From Pterobdella sp. o SKG-2022 (taxonomy: Eukaryota > Annelida > Clitellata > Hirudinida > Piscicolidae): 64,000 nt of DNA. Positions 13,121 to 25,969 of this stretch are shown here, one piece after another. Under the pieces are notes generated by a model. That model saw only the letters and a list, made by a program, of their open reading frames with translations. It was not told where the DNA came from and made no database searches. Within the stretch, counting starts at the first letter, position 1; each line of letters begins with the position of its first letter. The stretch spans positions 11,384,109 through 11,448,108 of the forward strand of contig OZ038323.1 in NCBI GenBank assembly GCA_964035795.1. Direction: 5' to 3'. The position numbers and the translations under genes are program-made.

Positions 13121-14290
13121 GTTGACGAGAAAGAAAAATAAGGCGCAACTAACTCACGCGACTTTATATAATGTAAAACGATCAATAAGGAAATGAATTG
13201 AATGCCATTTAAAGACTGCCTCTTTGTCCCAGTGCCAATTCTTTGCTTCCAAGAGCCTATTTTTCACAGACCTTTGTTTCCTTTCAATTGATGTATGCCT
13301 AAGATGATAAAAATTATTCTAAAGTATTTTAAAACACGAAAAATGTGAGCCTACCTTTAAAAATGGAAAGGTATTGAATTTATTTTAATTTTGAATTCTA
13401 TCAGATTATTTTTATTTAACTTATAATTTAAAATATAGAATGGCTCCTTTTGCATAGTTAGACATTAATTTAACCCGAGGATGATATATTACATATATCG
13501 AAAAGCTTTATAGTTTCGAATTAATGGGACATTTTTTGTTTCCTTTAATTGATCTTGAAGCTTTTTTTGAATAGGAAATATATTACCAAGAAATTGTAAA
13601 AATACGACAATGCATCATTTCTTTTGTCGAGTTTTGCGTCCCACTCTAAATCAAATATTCAATAAAATTTATTCCTAAACATCTATTAAGATGTCACCCA
13701 AAAAAATTAAAAAAAAGAACTTGGACTAAAACGAAATAATTTTCTCATCCAACTTCAATTTGATAAAGTTATGAATTTAAACTTAAAAAAAAGCATTTTG
13801 AGCAGTTTTTGAGTTTTATTCAAGAAGGGAGTATAAGCTGACATTGTATTTTAAGCGTTAAACAAGCTACAGTTACTATTTAAGACAACACCAGAGGTTG
13901 TTAATTTGCCCAAAATAGGACTCGAACTTTGTTCTTATAGATAACTTGTCTATTGCTCTACTATTACTAATAAATTCGATATAACGTTTAACTCAAAATT
14001 TTTTTTTCATTATTATAGAAAATATTTAATTTTTCAACATATAAAGTGAAGATCGGAATTTCATTTTTAATTATATTTTTTATTCAAGAATCTGTTACCA
14101 CCACAATTACACGTATGAGAAAGTTTATTTTTTTCCAGTATGCTGGACACATATAAAAGAAAATCAAAAATATGTAAAATAAATAATAAAATTATTTATG
14201 CATAACACGCCTTATTTCATTGAAAAACCATGTGAACCTATCATCATCACCATCTTCTTCATTCTTTCTCTTATTTAAAAGGTTTTCTAC
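13121..14290. other. AT-rich spacer
   Basis: Upstream region of the lectin gene and spacer to the LINE remnant. Nothing else was recognised. Confidence 0.45.
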
Positions 14291-14304
14291 TTCTTCAGTT
14301 TCTT

Positions 14305-14915
14305 AACCTGTATCAGGTCGTGGAAGCACCCTTGATGACATATAGACAATCTTTCTCCATGTCTCTCTGTCTTTTGCCTTCGTACTTGCTTTCACCGCAC
14401 TTAGGCCTGTCCATTGGGTAACATTGCTGATCCATTTCGATTTTGGCCTGCCTTGTTTGCGTTTGTCTTCAACGTACCCCTCAAGTATGGTGTGAGAGAG
14501 AGTACCACTGTGCCTACAGACATGGCTGAACCATTGTAGCTTTTTTTCTTCACAGTCGTCAATAGTTCTTCCGTTATTCCTACTTGATTTCTAATACGAG
14601 CTTTGACTTCAGCATTGGTTTCATGAGCTGTGTATGGGATTTTGAGTAAGCGTCGAAAAATTTTCACATCAAACGCAGCGATTTTCTTTTCCATGGCTGA
14701 TGTCATTGTCCATGACTCTGCACCATAAAAAACAGTTCAAGTGCCTATAGCCTTGGATTTCAGACTTATCTGGTTATCTTTCCATATGATATTGAGTTGT
14801 GAGAATTCTTTGAAGCCAAGCGCTATTCTAGCTCTTATTTAATTTTCTGACCGACCATCTTCAGCGACAGTTGCTCTCAAGTATCTGAATTTCTGGACTT
14901 CTTCCAATTGTGTTT
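14305..14915 (-). mobile_element. Degenerate 3' end of a LINE reverse-transcriptase ORF
   Basis: On the minus strand the translation carries the conserved tail of a non-LTR retrotransposon polymerase: LEEVQKFRYL near 14890, then FYGAESWTMTSAMEKKI (about 14690-14725), KIFRRLLKIPY, then KLQWFSHVCRH, GRPKSKWISNV and DRETWRKIV, ending in a stop near 14305. These match the end-of-RT motifs (WFGHV..R, GRPxxxW, DRxxWR) of CR1/Jockey-like elements. There are in-frame stops upstream and a frameshift in a poly-A run near 14550, so it is a dead, 5'-truncated copy. Confidence 0.8.
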
Positions 14916-14965
14916 CTTACAAGGAAACCAACGCGATTCCGCTAACGATAAAACAAAAATCAAAA

Positions 14966-15172
14966 CTGCAAATTATTTGAACACTAAAGGTAATTTTATT
15001 AAATACAAAGCTTTTCGTTAACAAAGTAACATTATCAAGTCAAACTAGATAATGTAAGATACTCTTACGAAAAGCTTCGTGTATTAAGTTTCTCAACAAA
15101 CCTTAGTGTTTGTTTCTATTATATTATCAAGTCACTTAATAAAATTACCTTTAGTGTTCAAATAATTTGCAG
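14966..15172. mobile_element. MITE-like element with perfect 37-bp terminal inverted repeats
   Basis: Positions 14966-15002 (beginning CTGCAAATTATTTGAACACT) and 15136-15172 are exact reverse complements over 37 bp. Inside lies a second, shorter inverted pair (AAGCTTTTCGT near 15008 and ACGAAAAGCTT near 15067), and 15040-15130 matches the interior and right end of the element at 42109-42228 apart from a short insertion. No transposase is encoded. No clear target-site duplication was seen. Confidence 0.75.
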
Positions 15173-15935
15173 TATTTACTTTGGCTAAAGAAGATTATTA
15201 AAAATCAAAACATCTTACTATATTACTTTAAAAATTTTTCCAGGATTGTTCATTAAAGATTTTATCCTATTTACAAAACTTCATAATTTGAAAACATAGT
15301 TTAAATGAAAAATTTTCAATTTTGAAGTTAACAGAAATTTTTAAAAGTAGAACAATAATAATTTCTAAACAAAATCGTTTACTAAGCGTTGCATAGTCTA
15401 TGGCCAAACGCCTCCATTGAATGATCTTTCAACCAATTTATTTTTCCGCAGCAAAACTAAAACGCACATTTCGACAAACTCACAAAAAAAAATTTAATTG
15501 GTTAACAAATAATCATAAATTTATTTAAAAGAATTATTTTTTTGAATTGGTTTTGATCTATGATTATGTACAATTATTTTTTATGAGAGTAAAATAATTT
15601 TATCAAACTCTTGAAAAAAATATTGATGATGATATTTGCAGTAAATTATCGTTTCAAGATTTGATAATAAAATTATTGGGTAACAAAAATTACTATATAT
15701 AGTTAGTGAAAAAAAAAACTTTTGTACAATTTAACTATTTTTTCATTATTTTTAATAATTATTCGTCAACGAATCAAATATGTTTTAGTTTGTCAAATTA
15801 ATTTTGCTGCGGTGAATAAATTTCCTTGAAAGATCATTCTTCGTTGATACGTTTTGATTTCTTGGCAGGATTATTTTAAATTTATTCTCATTTACGTCAA
15901 ATTTCGCCATTCAATTGAATTTTTTCAAAAAAAAA
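15173..15935. other. AT-rich spacer and likely CHTOP promoter/5' UTR
   Basis: Very AT-rich with no recognisable element other than the sequence directly upstream of the CHTOP start. Confidence 0.4.
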
Positions 15936-16657
15936 ATGGCTATGCCAATACCTCAAAAAATAGTTTTAAAAAATTCAACTTCATTGACTTTAAATGATAG
16001 GTAAGGGAAAATAATTACATAAAATCTTAAATTAAAATGTTTCAATATTTTTTTGTGTAGGTTCACCAAGATCGGTACTATACGACCTCCTAATCGGCAA
16101 AACATAAAACAACTAACGCTAAACAACTTGAACGCTGCTTCATTACAAAATCAACGTTTGGCTCAAAGATTTGCCAACCGCAACATGGTTCCTTTGATGA
16201 GAGAGTTACCTATCATCAATCGATTGGGAATTTTGAACGTCAAGGCAAGGTTGGGATACAGCAGAGGAAGGGGTCTTAGAATGCAACGCACAAGAGGCGT
16301 CAATCAATTCATCCAACGACCTCGTAGGGGATTTTCTACATACAGGGGCAATGCTTCTATCAGAAACAATTACAACAATCTAAGAGGTCTGTTTCTCAAC
16401 ATATCTTTATGTTTTGCTTTAAGGTCTTTGTCAATGAAGCAATAACTTGATTCTAAGGAGTCTCCAAGGGAAGAGGTAGAATAAACAAAAACATCTACAA
16501 CAACTATATTCAAACGCCAAGAGCTGGAAGGGGCAGAGGAAGAGGAGGCAGGGGGAGGGGAAGGGGTGGTCGAGGAAGAGGAGTTAACATAGTGAAGGAA
16601 TCTAAAACAGTTGAACAATTAGACACTGAGTTGGATACATATATGGGTACATCATGA
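15936..16657 (+). CDS. CHTOP: Chromatin target of PRMT1 (CHTOP/FOP) homologue
   Basis: RNA-binding adaptor of the TREX mRNA-export complex and target of arginine methylation by PRMT1. Exons 15936-16000, 16061-16386 and 16458-16657 sum to 197 codons. The start MAMPIPQKIVLKNSTSLTLN matches the conserved CHTOP N-terminus (VVLKSTT..SLNERF in vertebrates); then come LQNQRLAQRFANR and NVKARLGYSRGRGL, aligning with the RLAQ and QARLGR blocks; the third exon carries an RG/RGG tract (GRGRGRGGRGRGRGGRGRG), the methylation region; and the protein closes with EQLDTELDTYM, the C-terminal motif of CHTOP (EQLDNQLDAYM in vertebrates). The protein is shorter than the vertebrate one (~248) because the GAR domain is reduced. 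Confidence 0.9.
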
Positions 16658-17002
16658 AATTTTAAAATTATTTTTAGGAGTTTTTGTGGCTTTGATAGTT
16701 TGAATGTTTTTTAAAATTTATTTAAGATGTTGATTGAGTTTTTAGTATTTTTATTTGAATTTATTTAAGATTTTTCGTTTAGAAATGTTTCAATTAGAAA
16801 ATAATAAATTTCAAAAATAAACGGTATAAAATGTGTGAAATAAAGGACAAAGTCATGATGCATTTTTAAGGTAGCTGAATACTTTATGGTGTAGTCACAG
16901 TAACTTACAAGATATGAAAATTTTGCAGCCACAAATCACTTAATGTAAAACTCTGAACAGTCACCTTTGTTCTTGTCCATGAGTTAAACGACTTAATTAA
17001 TG

Positions 17003-18882
17003 CTATGGTTGTAGGTTATATGTAGGGTAGGGGTTGGTTTGTGTATGTGTGATGGGTGAATTGATGTTTGGTATTTGAAAGTTTTTGATAAAATCAAGAG
17101 TTCTTTTGGAATAAATTTCACCATTCGTATCTGTGGTGTCTTTTTGTGTTCTATTGGGTGTGATGATGGTGCTTTGATATTGAGTGATTTCCTTTTGGAT
17201 TGTTACCACTCTCTTGAGCAGTTTCAGTTCTTTTATCAGCTCCTGCTCGTTCAATACACCAACATTGTTGCCTCCATTCACTTGGGTACAAGTTAGAACA
17301 TTTCTTGAATGAGCTTGACTATTGAAATTAGGTTGATTGTCGATGAGATTTGATAAGTGGGTGGAGAGGCTTAGTGCTCCCTGAGGACCCTGTCCCCTCA
17401 TAACAGGGCTCTTGTATATATTTGGAGGTTGGATGTTCTTGGGATCATGTTTTCTGGGGGTGCCTGTCTGACCACAAAACCTCAAATTGTTGTTGGCGTG
17501 GAATGATTCTGCACTATTGTGGTTGTATGAAGAGTGGTTTTTTGGGTTGAAGGCTGCCAAAGAGTCGAATGGTGTATGCCCCAATAAAGAATTTTTATGA
17601 AACCTCTTTTGTTCAATTCCATTCTGTGATGGATTGCTGGGCTGTGTATTTTTGCGTAAAGTTAAAGCTGTGTTGGAAAATGAGCCAAAGATTTCACGAT
17701 AGTCTACGTCATGAAAGGAACTAGCTTGCTTCCTATCATCGTTTTGTCTTTTCTCATCACGAACCGAGGCTATCTTTGAAAGCTCTTTGTTGCCATAGAA
17801 AGCAGAAGAGTGCAAGAGGGACATGGATGGTGGTGGAAGAAGACCAGGTCCGCCGAGTCGTGAAGTGAAGTCAGGCAGAGGAAGAATGCCATCTGTCAAC
17901 AATAACATTTTGATTAAGTATCCAATATAAATTTTAAAAATAAACTCGCAAAAATGCTAAACAAGAGGAAACGAAGTAACTTGGGCACCTTTCTTGCGCG
18001 GTGATTGGCATGATGACTTGAAACGGTAGGGCTTGACAAGACTTGCATTATTTTTATTATGTTTATTATTTTTATAATTGTGGTGGGTATTATTATTGTT
18101 TTCATTATTATTATTTTGATTATTATCCTTGATATTCTTATTAATAATATCATTGCGTTCATCTTTATCTCTGTATGTTTCAATGCTTTTACCTTCATCA
18201 TTCTTTTTATTATCAGATTCAGTATTATTATTATCATTATTTTTATTATTATCTAATTTTGTATTCATGCTATTGCTTCGTTTATACATATTTGCAGGGC
18301 ATCTATTACTATTATTGAATTTCTTAATACTATTATTATTATTACTACTATTATCAACAGCATCAGTCGGCAGAGCCGATTTATTAATATTTTTGGTTTT
18401 AATATCATTGTTAGCAGAAACAATATGGTCGGATTTATGGTTGAAGTTATTGAAAGCATGGCTTTTAAATGCAGCAACTTCACTGAAAGGCCGTTTGTAG
18501 GCGGCAGAGTTCTTGTTGTTTATATTGCTTCTTTTATAATGATCCAAACTCTCTTTGGATTTGTGATCGGATTTCAATTTATTGGGGTTGAAGTCATTGT
18601 TGGCAGGGTATCCACCGGGTTGATCTTGGTTCTTAAAGGCATTATTCTTGAAATTTGTGCTGTATGAACTTCGCTTGTAGCTGCTTGTCCGCTTGTCTTC
18701 CGCATCCAGAACACTTTTTCTTTCCACATTCACTGCCTGATGGTGTTTGAAATTTAATAATATACAATTCACTTATATGGTTATTTGTTGGTCAATGAAT
18801 TCTGAGAGATTTCTGCAGACATTACCCATGAAACATTGAGACATGAACATCCACCACACAGACAAACACACAAACAAAATAC

Positions 18883-18969
<87 letters not shown>

Positions 18970-21542
18970 CCAAGCTTGGGAATCCTCATGAGTGTCTTGG
19001 AGGGCAGAGGGCAAGGAAAGTTATCAATAATATTATTATTAATATTGTTTCTGCTTTTAAATTCCTTATTAGATATTTCTTTTGCATTAGTTTTATTCTT
19101 CGACTCACTGCCAGTCATATCCTTCATAATATTTTTGTATTTTGATTCATTAGTATCTTTTATTGTTTTAGAATTATTATCATCCATTTTATTTGTCATT
19201 TCTTTTTTATTATTATTGTTGTTATCTTCATTATTATTATTATTATTCAATTTCTTATTTACGTCTTTCTTTCTATTCATATCACTAGAGAACTTTTCGT
19301 TGGTTTTTTTAATATAACTCGACTCATCAAAAAGCCTTTTCTTCTTTTTCAATTTTTCATTGGCTTGAAATTCTTTTTCATTATTATTATTATTCTTAGA
19401 TTCATCAGAAGACGCTTCTTTTTTACTGGTCTTCATACCATTTAGTTTATCCTTTTTATTATCAATATTTTCGTTTTTTGTATTATTTTTTTGTGAGCCT
19501 TTTTTGTGCGTTTTGTTGTTATTGTTTTTATTTTCTATTTCTTCATTATTTTTCTTCTTTTTGATACTAATGTTTTTATTACCAGTAGCATCATTATTAG
19601 CCTTTTTCTTCTCCTTATCATTAGGACTAGAAGTGTTATTGCTGTTTTCATCATTATTAAAACTATGATCATTTTCCTTCTTATTGTTATCATCAACAAC
19701 ATTACTAACACTATCAATATTATTATTATTAACGGAATTATTATTCTCATCTTTATTAACTTCTTGGGCAGTATTTTTCTCAGAGTTTGTGGTACATTGT
19801 TTAGAGCTATTTCTCAAAAAACTTTCTTTCAACTTTTCCAAAGTTTTCCTGCTTTTTTCCAATATTTCTTTTTCATTTTTCAACTTCTCTAAATCTATGT
19901 CTTCCAACCCATCGATTTCTTTTAATTTTACTTTTTTCTCTTTATTTTTTTTCTTTATTTTTTTTGTGATTTTTTCTCCATTATTATTTTTATCAACGCA
20001 TTTCTTACCAGCAACCTTCCTTTCTTTATATTTCTTTTCTTTATCACTGGAATGCATGTGCTTTTTGATAGTGCTCTCAGATAATCTCCTCAGACATATG
20101 ATTGGCAATCTAACATCACATTTGATATATTTTTTTTTTTCAACTGAACAATATTCATCCTTCCTCTTTTTCTGATTAATTATTTTACTTGAATTGATAA
20201 TTTTATTCATATCTTCATCATTTTTACTTGTCTCACCATCATTGCTCACATCTCGCCCACAACCATTATTGTTTTCCATAGATGCTTCATTTTGAGCATC
20301 AAGATTTTTATTTTTCTCCCCATCAACACCTTTTCTATCTATTCTCTCATCCTCATTACCATTTATATCATCAGAAATTTTATTTTCATTTGTTTTAGTT
20401 TCACTTATATCATCATACATGTCATTCATACCACCATTACCATTATTTTTGTTAGCATCCGATTCATGAATGTCAGTTATGACACCTCTCTCTGTTGCTT
20501 CTTCTGAGGATTTCATATGAGTACTTTGTTGAGTGGCCCCACTGAGTAATGGCTGAATATCCCCTAAAGAAAATTCCTCATCTGCTTGTGTTTTTGATTT
20601 TTTGATTACAGTTTTATCTGAAAAAGTAATTTTTCGCTTTAAGATCTGTGTTTTGATTGGGAAATCAATTGCTGAATCTGAATCAGAATCAGAAAATGAA
20701 ACTGTGACAAGAGAATTGATTGATGTTGGAGGAAGCTGTGATGATGTAGATAAGACTACTTGTTTTAATGATGAATTTGAGGTAATTTGGTCTGACAAGG
20801 CAAGTGAATATTCTGATGTTGATGTAAAAATTGACTGATCATTTGGTGACATGATCATTAGCTCTAATGTTGAAGGCATGATGTAACTGCCCGATGATGA
20901 GGGAGAAACAAAATTTTCTGATGAAGGTGAAATAAAAGTTCCTGAAGATGATGGTGAAATCAAGCTTTCTGATGTTGAAGGTGAAATAAAACTTTCAGAT
21001 ATAGAAGGTGAAATAAAAGCATCTGAAGATGATGGTGAAATGAGAGTAGCTGAAGATGATGGCGAAATGAGAGTGGATGATATTGAAGGGGAGATAGAAC
21101 TTATGAATGAAGGGCTGCTAAAAGTTTGTGTCATCAATGATGAAATGCAACTATATGTTAGTGCTGATATTCTATTAAAACTTTCGGCCATTTTGTCTGA
21201 ATCCTGAAGCTTTATAAAGCATCCATATTTTAGTTTGTTATCATTTTCAATAATTGTTTCCACAACACTTTTTTTTGAGTTATTTTCACTGTCATTATCT
21301 TTGATTTTGGTTATGTTGGAAGTATCAATCTTTTGTGAAAAATCTTCAACTTTAAAGGATAAATCTTCAGATGAAATTTCTTTTTTTGGAGAAAACTTGA
21401 ATTTTTTAATTGGTGATCCATTAAAAGAAACGCCTAAATCATCCAAAGAATAAACTTTTTCAGTTTTTATATTTGCAAGAACAATTTTTGATTTAGCAGA
21501 AAATATATTAGCTCCATTATCTAGCTCATTTGAACAGTCCAT
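17003..21542 (-). CDS. Large low-complexity Ser/Asn/Lys-rich protein, family not recognised
   Basis: Three exons (18966-21542, 17989-18736, 17003-17892) sum to exactly 1,405 codons with matching phases. Exon 1 starts MDCSNELDNGANIFSAKSKI, contains a block of about ten degenerate copies of a SPSSS-x-F/L-I-S unit (roughly residues 145-235, DNA 20840-21110), then long acidic, Asn and Lys tracts, and ends in PCPLPSKTLMRIPKLGR. Exon 2 is Asn/Lys-rich. Exon 3 has the least biased sequence (LPLPDFTSRLGGPGLLPPP, NEQELIKELKLLKRVVTIQK) with a short predicted helix. There is no signal peptide or membrane segment; composition suggests a nuclear protein, but no domain was identified. The first intron opens with a (GT)n microsatellite. 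Confidence 0.75.
18886..18965. repeat. (CA)n/(GT)n microsatellite, about 80 bp
   Basis: An almost pure run of about 40 CA units on the plus strand. Read on the minus strand it is (GT)n and its first GT is the 5' splice site of intron 1 of the 17003-21542 gene (exon end ...TTGGAAGG, then GTGTGT). Confidence 0.98.
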
Positions 21543-21933
21543 CCTCTACCTTGAACTTTGGATGTACATAACTTGCTATTTGCATATAAAAAAAAATCTC
21601 TAGAATCTTGACTAAAACAGAATAAATATTACAAAAGCATCAGAAATATTTAAAACTGACAAGCGAAACTCACCGAAAGGTAAATAAACATTTTTAACGT
21701 ACATTAATGCTCAGAGAGTAAAACTAAAACAAAAAATTATTTTGATTATTAAAATTCTAATTTTTAATCAAAATTACATATACTTATCTGTTTCAAAGAA
21801 TGACCAAAACTTATTTTAGAACTAAATTACTACTCTTTTAAAGCTAATATTTTAAAATCAATCAAATCTTGGACAACTTTTTGATAAGTGACAACTAAAT
21901 TATTACTTTACAAATATTTTTGTTTGAATTTTG

Positions 21934-22110
21934 TAGCTCATATAGCTCAATGGTTGAGCATTAGACTAATTATCTAGTTACCGGGTTCGATCCCGAGTGG
22001 GCCGACAATTAGCACCTGTTCCACAGTGCGTTTTCGCTACATTGAATTTGCAGCAAGCGCTTTGATGATAAAAAGTGCTTTATGAATACAGCATTACCTT
22101 ACATTATATG
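21934..22110 (+). mobile_element. tRNA-derived SINE, copy 1
   Basis: The 5' part (21934-22005) looks like a tRNA: box A (TAGCTCAATGGTTGAGC), an anticodon arm TTAGA-CTAATTA-TCTAG whose loop would read AAT (Ile), and box B GGTTCGATCCC. The acceptor ends do not pair well and the homology with the second copy at 32018-32206 continues ~100 bp past the tRNA part, ending in AAGTGCTTTATGAATAC and an ATTACATTA-like tail. That is the structure of a SINE, not a tRNA gene. Confidence 0.85.
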
Positions 22111-22949
22111 ACATAAACTCATATTATTCCTAAAAGCTAAAAGCCTTGATAGAGAAGTAAGTTCACTTCAACATACAAAATAGTTGAATAATCTCTCACT
22201 TTTATGAAAAATATAACAGAGTTTGAATAATTTAAGTATTTTACGAACTTTTTTATCAAATTATTATCCATAAAAATTTTAACATTTAATTTAACGCATA
22301 AATAATTGACGTAGAATAACCTAAATTAAGTAGTGAGGTAAATAAACAAAAAGTGGTTATTAATTTAAATCACGAAGCTTCTCGTAAGGAGAGTTTTATC
22401 AAGCGATAATCATAGATGAAACTTGTGGTGTTTTTCAAACTCATAGATTCGTCATAAAACAACCGAACTAGAACAACTATCAAAGTCCTTTTGTTTATCT
22501 CTTGCTTCTAACTTCATCAAGAACCGATTAGTTTTTTTCCTATAGTCAATCTTCTAACAAAGCTTCAGTTGGAAACAATAAATCTGATTCAAAGTTTATT
22601 ATAAATATATGAATAAATTTATATAAATATATGAATATATTTTAATGACCTTGTACATATATCCTCTTAGCTTTGTTCAAAGCATGCCTAAACAGACAAT
22701 CTCACATTGAGAGCTCTGAGGAGCGTCTCGCTTGGAGCAATTAGATTTCACGAAGAACAATCGGAAATACTCATGTCCCATAATTTGGATTCAAAGAGGT
22801 TTGAAATCGAAGTTAGAATGATTTTGTTTGGATTAAATTTTTTCATAGCTTTGTGTAATTAAACATTTTCAAAAACTAAAACAATTTGAAATTTTATTTT
22901 AACACCGGTTTGAGCAGTTTTTCGATTAATATGGACTTTGCGATATTGG
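22111..22949. other. Spacer and probable 3' UTR of the homeobox gene
   Basis: AT-rich; no ORF or RNA gene recognised. Confidence 0.4.
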
Positions 22950-25900
22950 TTATTGAGTCACGTGAGGTCTGTTCTCTTGCAGACGTTTAACTTTGGCTCT
23001 GTGGTTTTTGAACCAAAGCTGCAAGTTCTTCGGCTCCAACTTTGGGAATCGTTGCCTGTAGCTGGAAGAGTTGAGTTCATTTGTGAAGCGTTCAATCATG
23101 AAGATGGAAGGGTGGCTCTGGTCGGAAAACCATCCCTCCAACTTTGGGATCTCGGTGAGGGGGTCAATGAAGATTCTACTCCTCTTCTTGTAGGCTTGTT
23201 GAGGTGTTTTTGGCAGCTGGTTATTGTTCTGTTGTGGTGTGGTGAATGTTTTTTGGCTGATCACCGGGTAATTCTGCTGCAAGTTGGACTGTTGTTTTAT
23301 CAGTCTTTGAACAAAGAGATGTGTTGAACATGGAAAAGAGCTGGAAAAGTTATTTTCGAATACATTTATATCGTCATAAGAAGTCACTCCAACATCTTTG
23401 ATTGATTCTTCTAGATTTTTATCTACATAATCAGCTGCGACATCTTTGGCGAAAGAGTCTTTATTATTGTTATGATCACTATTATTCCTCTGCACCGACT
23501 CTCGTTGAGGTATTAGATCTAACTTTTTTTTCTCATTTTTGAAAAAATTATTTTCAAAGTTTCTACACAAACTTTGGTTATGATCTACAACATTAAAATT
23601 TTTGGATATGTCATTTTTCGATAGATCACAGGCTTTGGTTTCAAATGAGTTTGAAAAAGAATCTGATAAACTATTCTCTAAATTTTGTTTCTTCTCGTTG
23701 TTCGAAACGCCATTCATGATTCTAGAAGTCTCCACAAAGCTTGAATGCTGTTTGCACATCTGCTCTGCAGCCAATTGCGAGTTTTGCTTGAGTGTGTTGT
23801 AGAGAAGAAGCCAGTACTTGAATGGACTCCAAAATTCTGGAAGTGAGCTGTTTGGAAGAAACTTCTGTGTTTGTTTCAAACTTTCAGAACTGCTCCTACC
23901 AACATCGATATTTATAATATTCTTCTCAATTAAATGTTTTGGAGACTTTGGCTTGGGTGCTTTTGTTTCCATCTCATCCGCTTCCACCCAAGTTTTCTTA
24001 CAAGATGCAACAGAGGCTCTCGATAAATTTTTTAGACTCAAATCATAAGCTTCTATTTGGTCATTGCTTTTATTATCCACAAAATCTGTGTTTTCAGTCT
24101 CCATGCATGAAATAGTCTTTTTTTTTCCACCATCTCCATCATCCTCTAACCTCTCACCACCTCCATCATCCTTTAGCCTTTCACCATCTTCATCATCCTC
24201 TAGCCTCTCACTATCTTCATCCTCCTCTAGCCTCTCACCATCTTCACCACCCTTCTTTTTCTTCACATTCAACCCATATCTTTCAAATCCTAAGGAAGCA
24301 TTTGATCTTGTGTCATTCTCTGACTTATAACCCCCATCTTCAACACCATTCAAACATATCCTTTTTCTTTCCCCCTCATAACCAGCCAGGTCTTTACCAA
24401 ATCGTTTGCCGTGGGTGTTAGTACTGGCATCTTTCCTAGCAAGACCTCCATTCACCATATGATGGAGATTATCATTAATATTTGTCCTTGTTCCCTTCAC
24501 ACAATCTCTGCCACTAGATTGGTTGATACGCGTGTGTAACACTGCATTTATGTTATCATCTTCATTAGAAACACTACCACCTTCATCACTTAACACACCA
24601 TCATCTTTTGATCTGTTATCGCCACCATCATTCAAAGTGTCACCACCACCATCATCAGTCGAAACATCACCACCATTCAACCTTTCACCACATAACTCAC
24701 CCATTATCCCCTCTCCATCACCAACTCTGACGTCATTAATACCACCATAACCATTATGACGTGTTGTGTTTTTGAGTCCTTCACAACACACACACAAGCG
24801 CACAACATATGTGATGTGAGGACTTAAACCATTCAAAGCTTGCATGGCTGAGTCTGTCTTGATATCCCGTGTGCTGATGCTTGTGCTCCAAGAGTTTATC
24901 CGGAAGAAGCCTTTGGTGGGGAAAGAGGTGAGGAATAAAAGTAAATAAAATAATCATAATAAAAGATGCTATAAATAGAATGGATATTATCATTATTAAA
25001 GTTGAAAAGCATCAAGTAATTTAACATCAATAAAATTAAATTAAAAACAAAAGTTTTTTTATGAATATGACTAAAAATATTGAATTTCTCATATGCTACA
25101 ATGACGTCAAAACCTGAAGCGTTAGAAAGATTTCGAATGGAAAAATGACGTGAGCAAAGATTTAAGAGATCTGACACTTGGGTTGTTTCGGTGATGGTGA
25201 TGTTGTCTTTCAATACCAAGGGGGCTTTTGGGGAATTGTTGTTTTTGTTGTGAGCTGTGTTTGTCGTTTGTAAGTTGGTTGGTGTTTTGATGTTTTTTGT
25301 TTTTGTTATGTTGTTTTTATTGTTGTTTATTCCGTTTTTGCTGTTCATTATGTTATGGATAACTGCTTCATTGTTTGTCACATCAATGCTTTCATCAGCA
25401 CATTTCATTGCAACGTCACAATTTCCCTCGTTGCCATCCTCACCCACCGTTGTCGTGTCCCCAATGGCTCCAACTCCTCCCTCATCATGAAATTCCTCGT
25501 CACATTTTTCAATGTGATCACCTACAACTCCATCATTTGTGATATCATCATCGTTATGAAGGTCCAGGAAAGTTTTGTTATTCCCAACGTTGGTCGGATG
25601 CTTTGTGCTTAAAATGTTGAAATCCACATTTTCAGGATGGAGATTGTTGCGATGTTTAGCAAAATTATCTGTTGATTTTCCATCGTTTCCTTCAACACCA
25701 TTATACAAGTTATTTTTTTTATCGATAGTTTCTTCACCTTTATTTTTATCTTTGTCGTTATTTTTTATATTTTTTTTATTATTTTTACCACAAATATTTT
25801 CGTTACCATCTTCCTTATTGTTTTTTATATTATTTTTTGCTGTGTCATCTTTATTTAGATTCTCTTGAGAATCTTCATTGTGAGTTGGTGTTATTTTTGT

Positions 25901-25969
25901 AGCACCTTTTCCGCACAGAATGCATTCATTCACAATCACCATCTCACAACTTAAAGATAACATCTCCAT
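22950..25969 (-). CDS. Homeobox protein of the compass (Dve/SATB-like) class
   Basis: Probable transcription factor. Two exons (25114-25969 and 22950-24910) joined in phase 1 sum to 939 codons. The C-terminus holds an atypical, long homeodomain: KKRSRIFIDPLTEIPKLEGW, then FSDQSHPSIFMIERFTNEL, and helix 3 LQLWFKNHRAKVKRL with the invariant W-F-x-N. The pattern 'R-I-x-x-D-P-x-x-E-x-P-K-L-x-x-W-F' is that of Defective proventriculus (Dve), whose homeodomain also carries extra residues before helix 3. Around the intron, residues ~270-350 (ITETTQVSDLLNLC, then AMQALNGLSPHITYVVRL) may be the compass/ubiquitin-like domain; this is a weaker call. The rest is filled with Asn/Asp/Lys-rich sequence, including about four copies of ERLEDDEDG (near 24130-24260). 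Only one homeodomain is visible. Confidence 0.82.

Noticed and set aside
18059..18260. Plus-strand Ile-rich ORFs (membrane protein)
   Set aside because: Antisense of Asn-codon runs in the minus-strand gene at 17003-21542.
18773..19014. ORFs encoding (CV)n or (TH)n
   Set aside because: They are translations of the (CA)n microsatellite in an intron.
21934..22005. tRNA-Ile gene
   Set aside because: Boxes A and B are present, but the acceptor stem pairs poorly and the similarity to the second copy extends ~100 bp further, so it is a SINE head.
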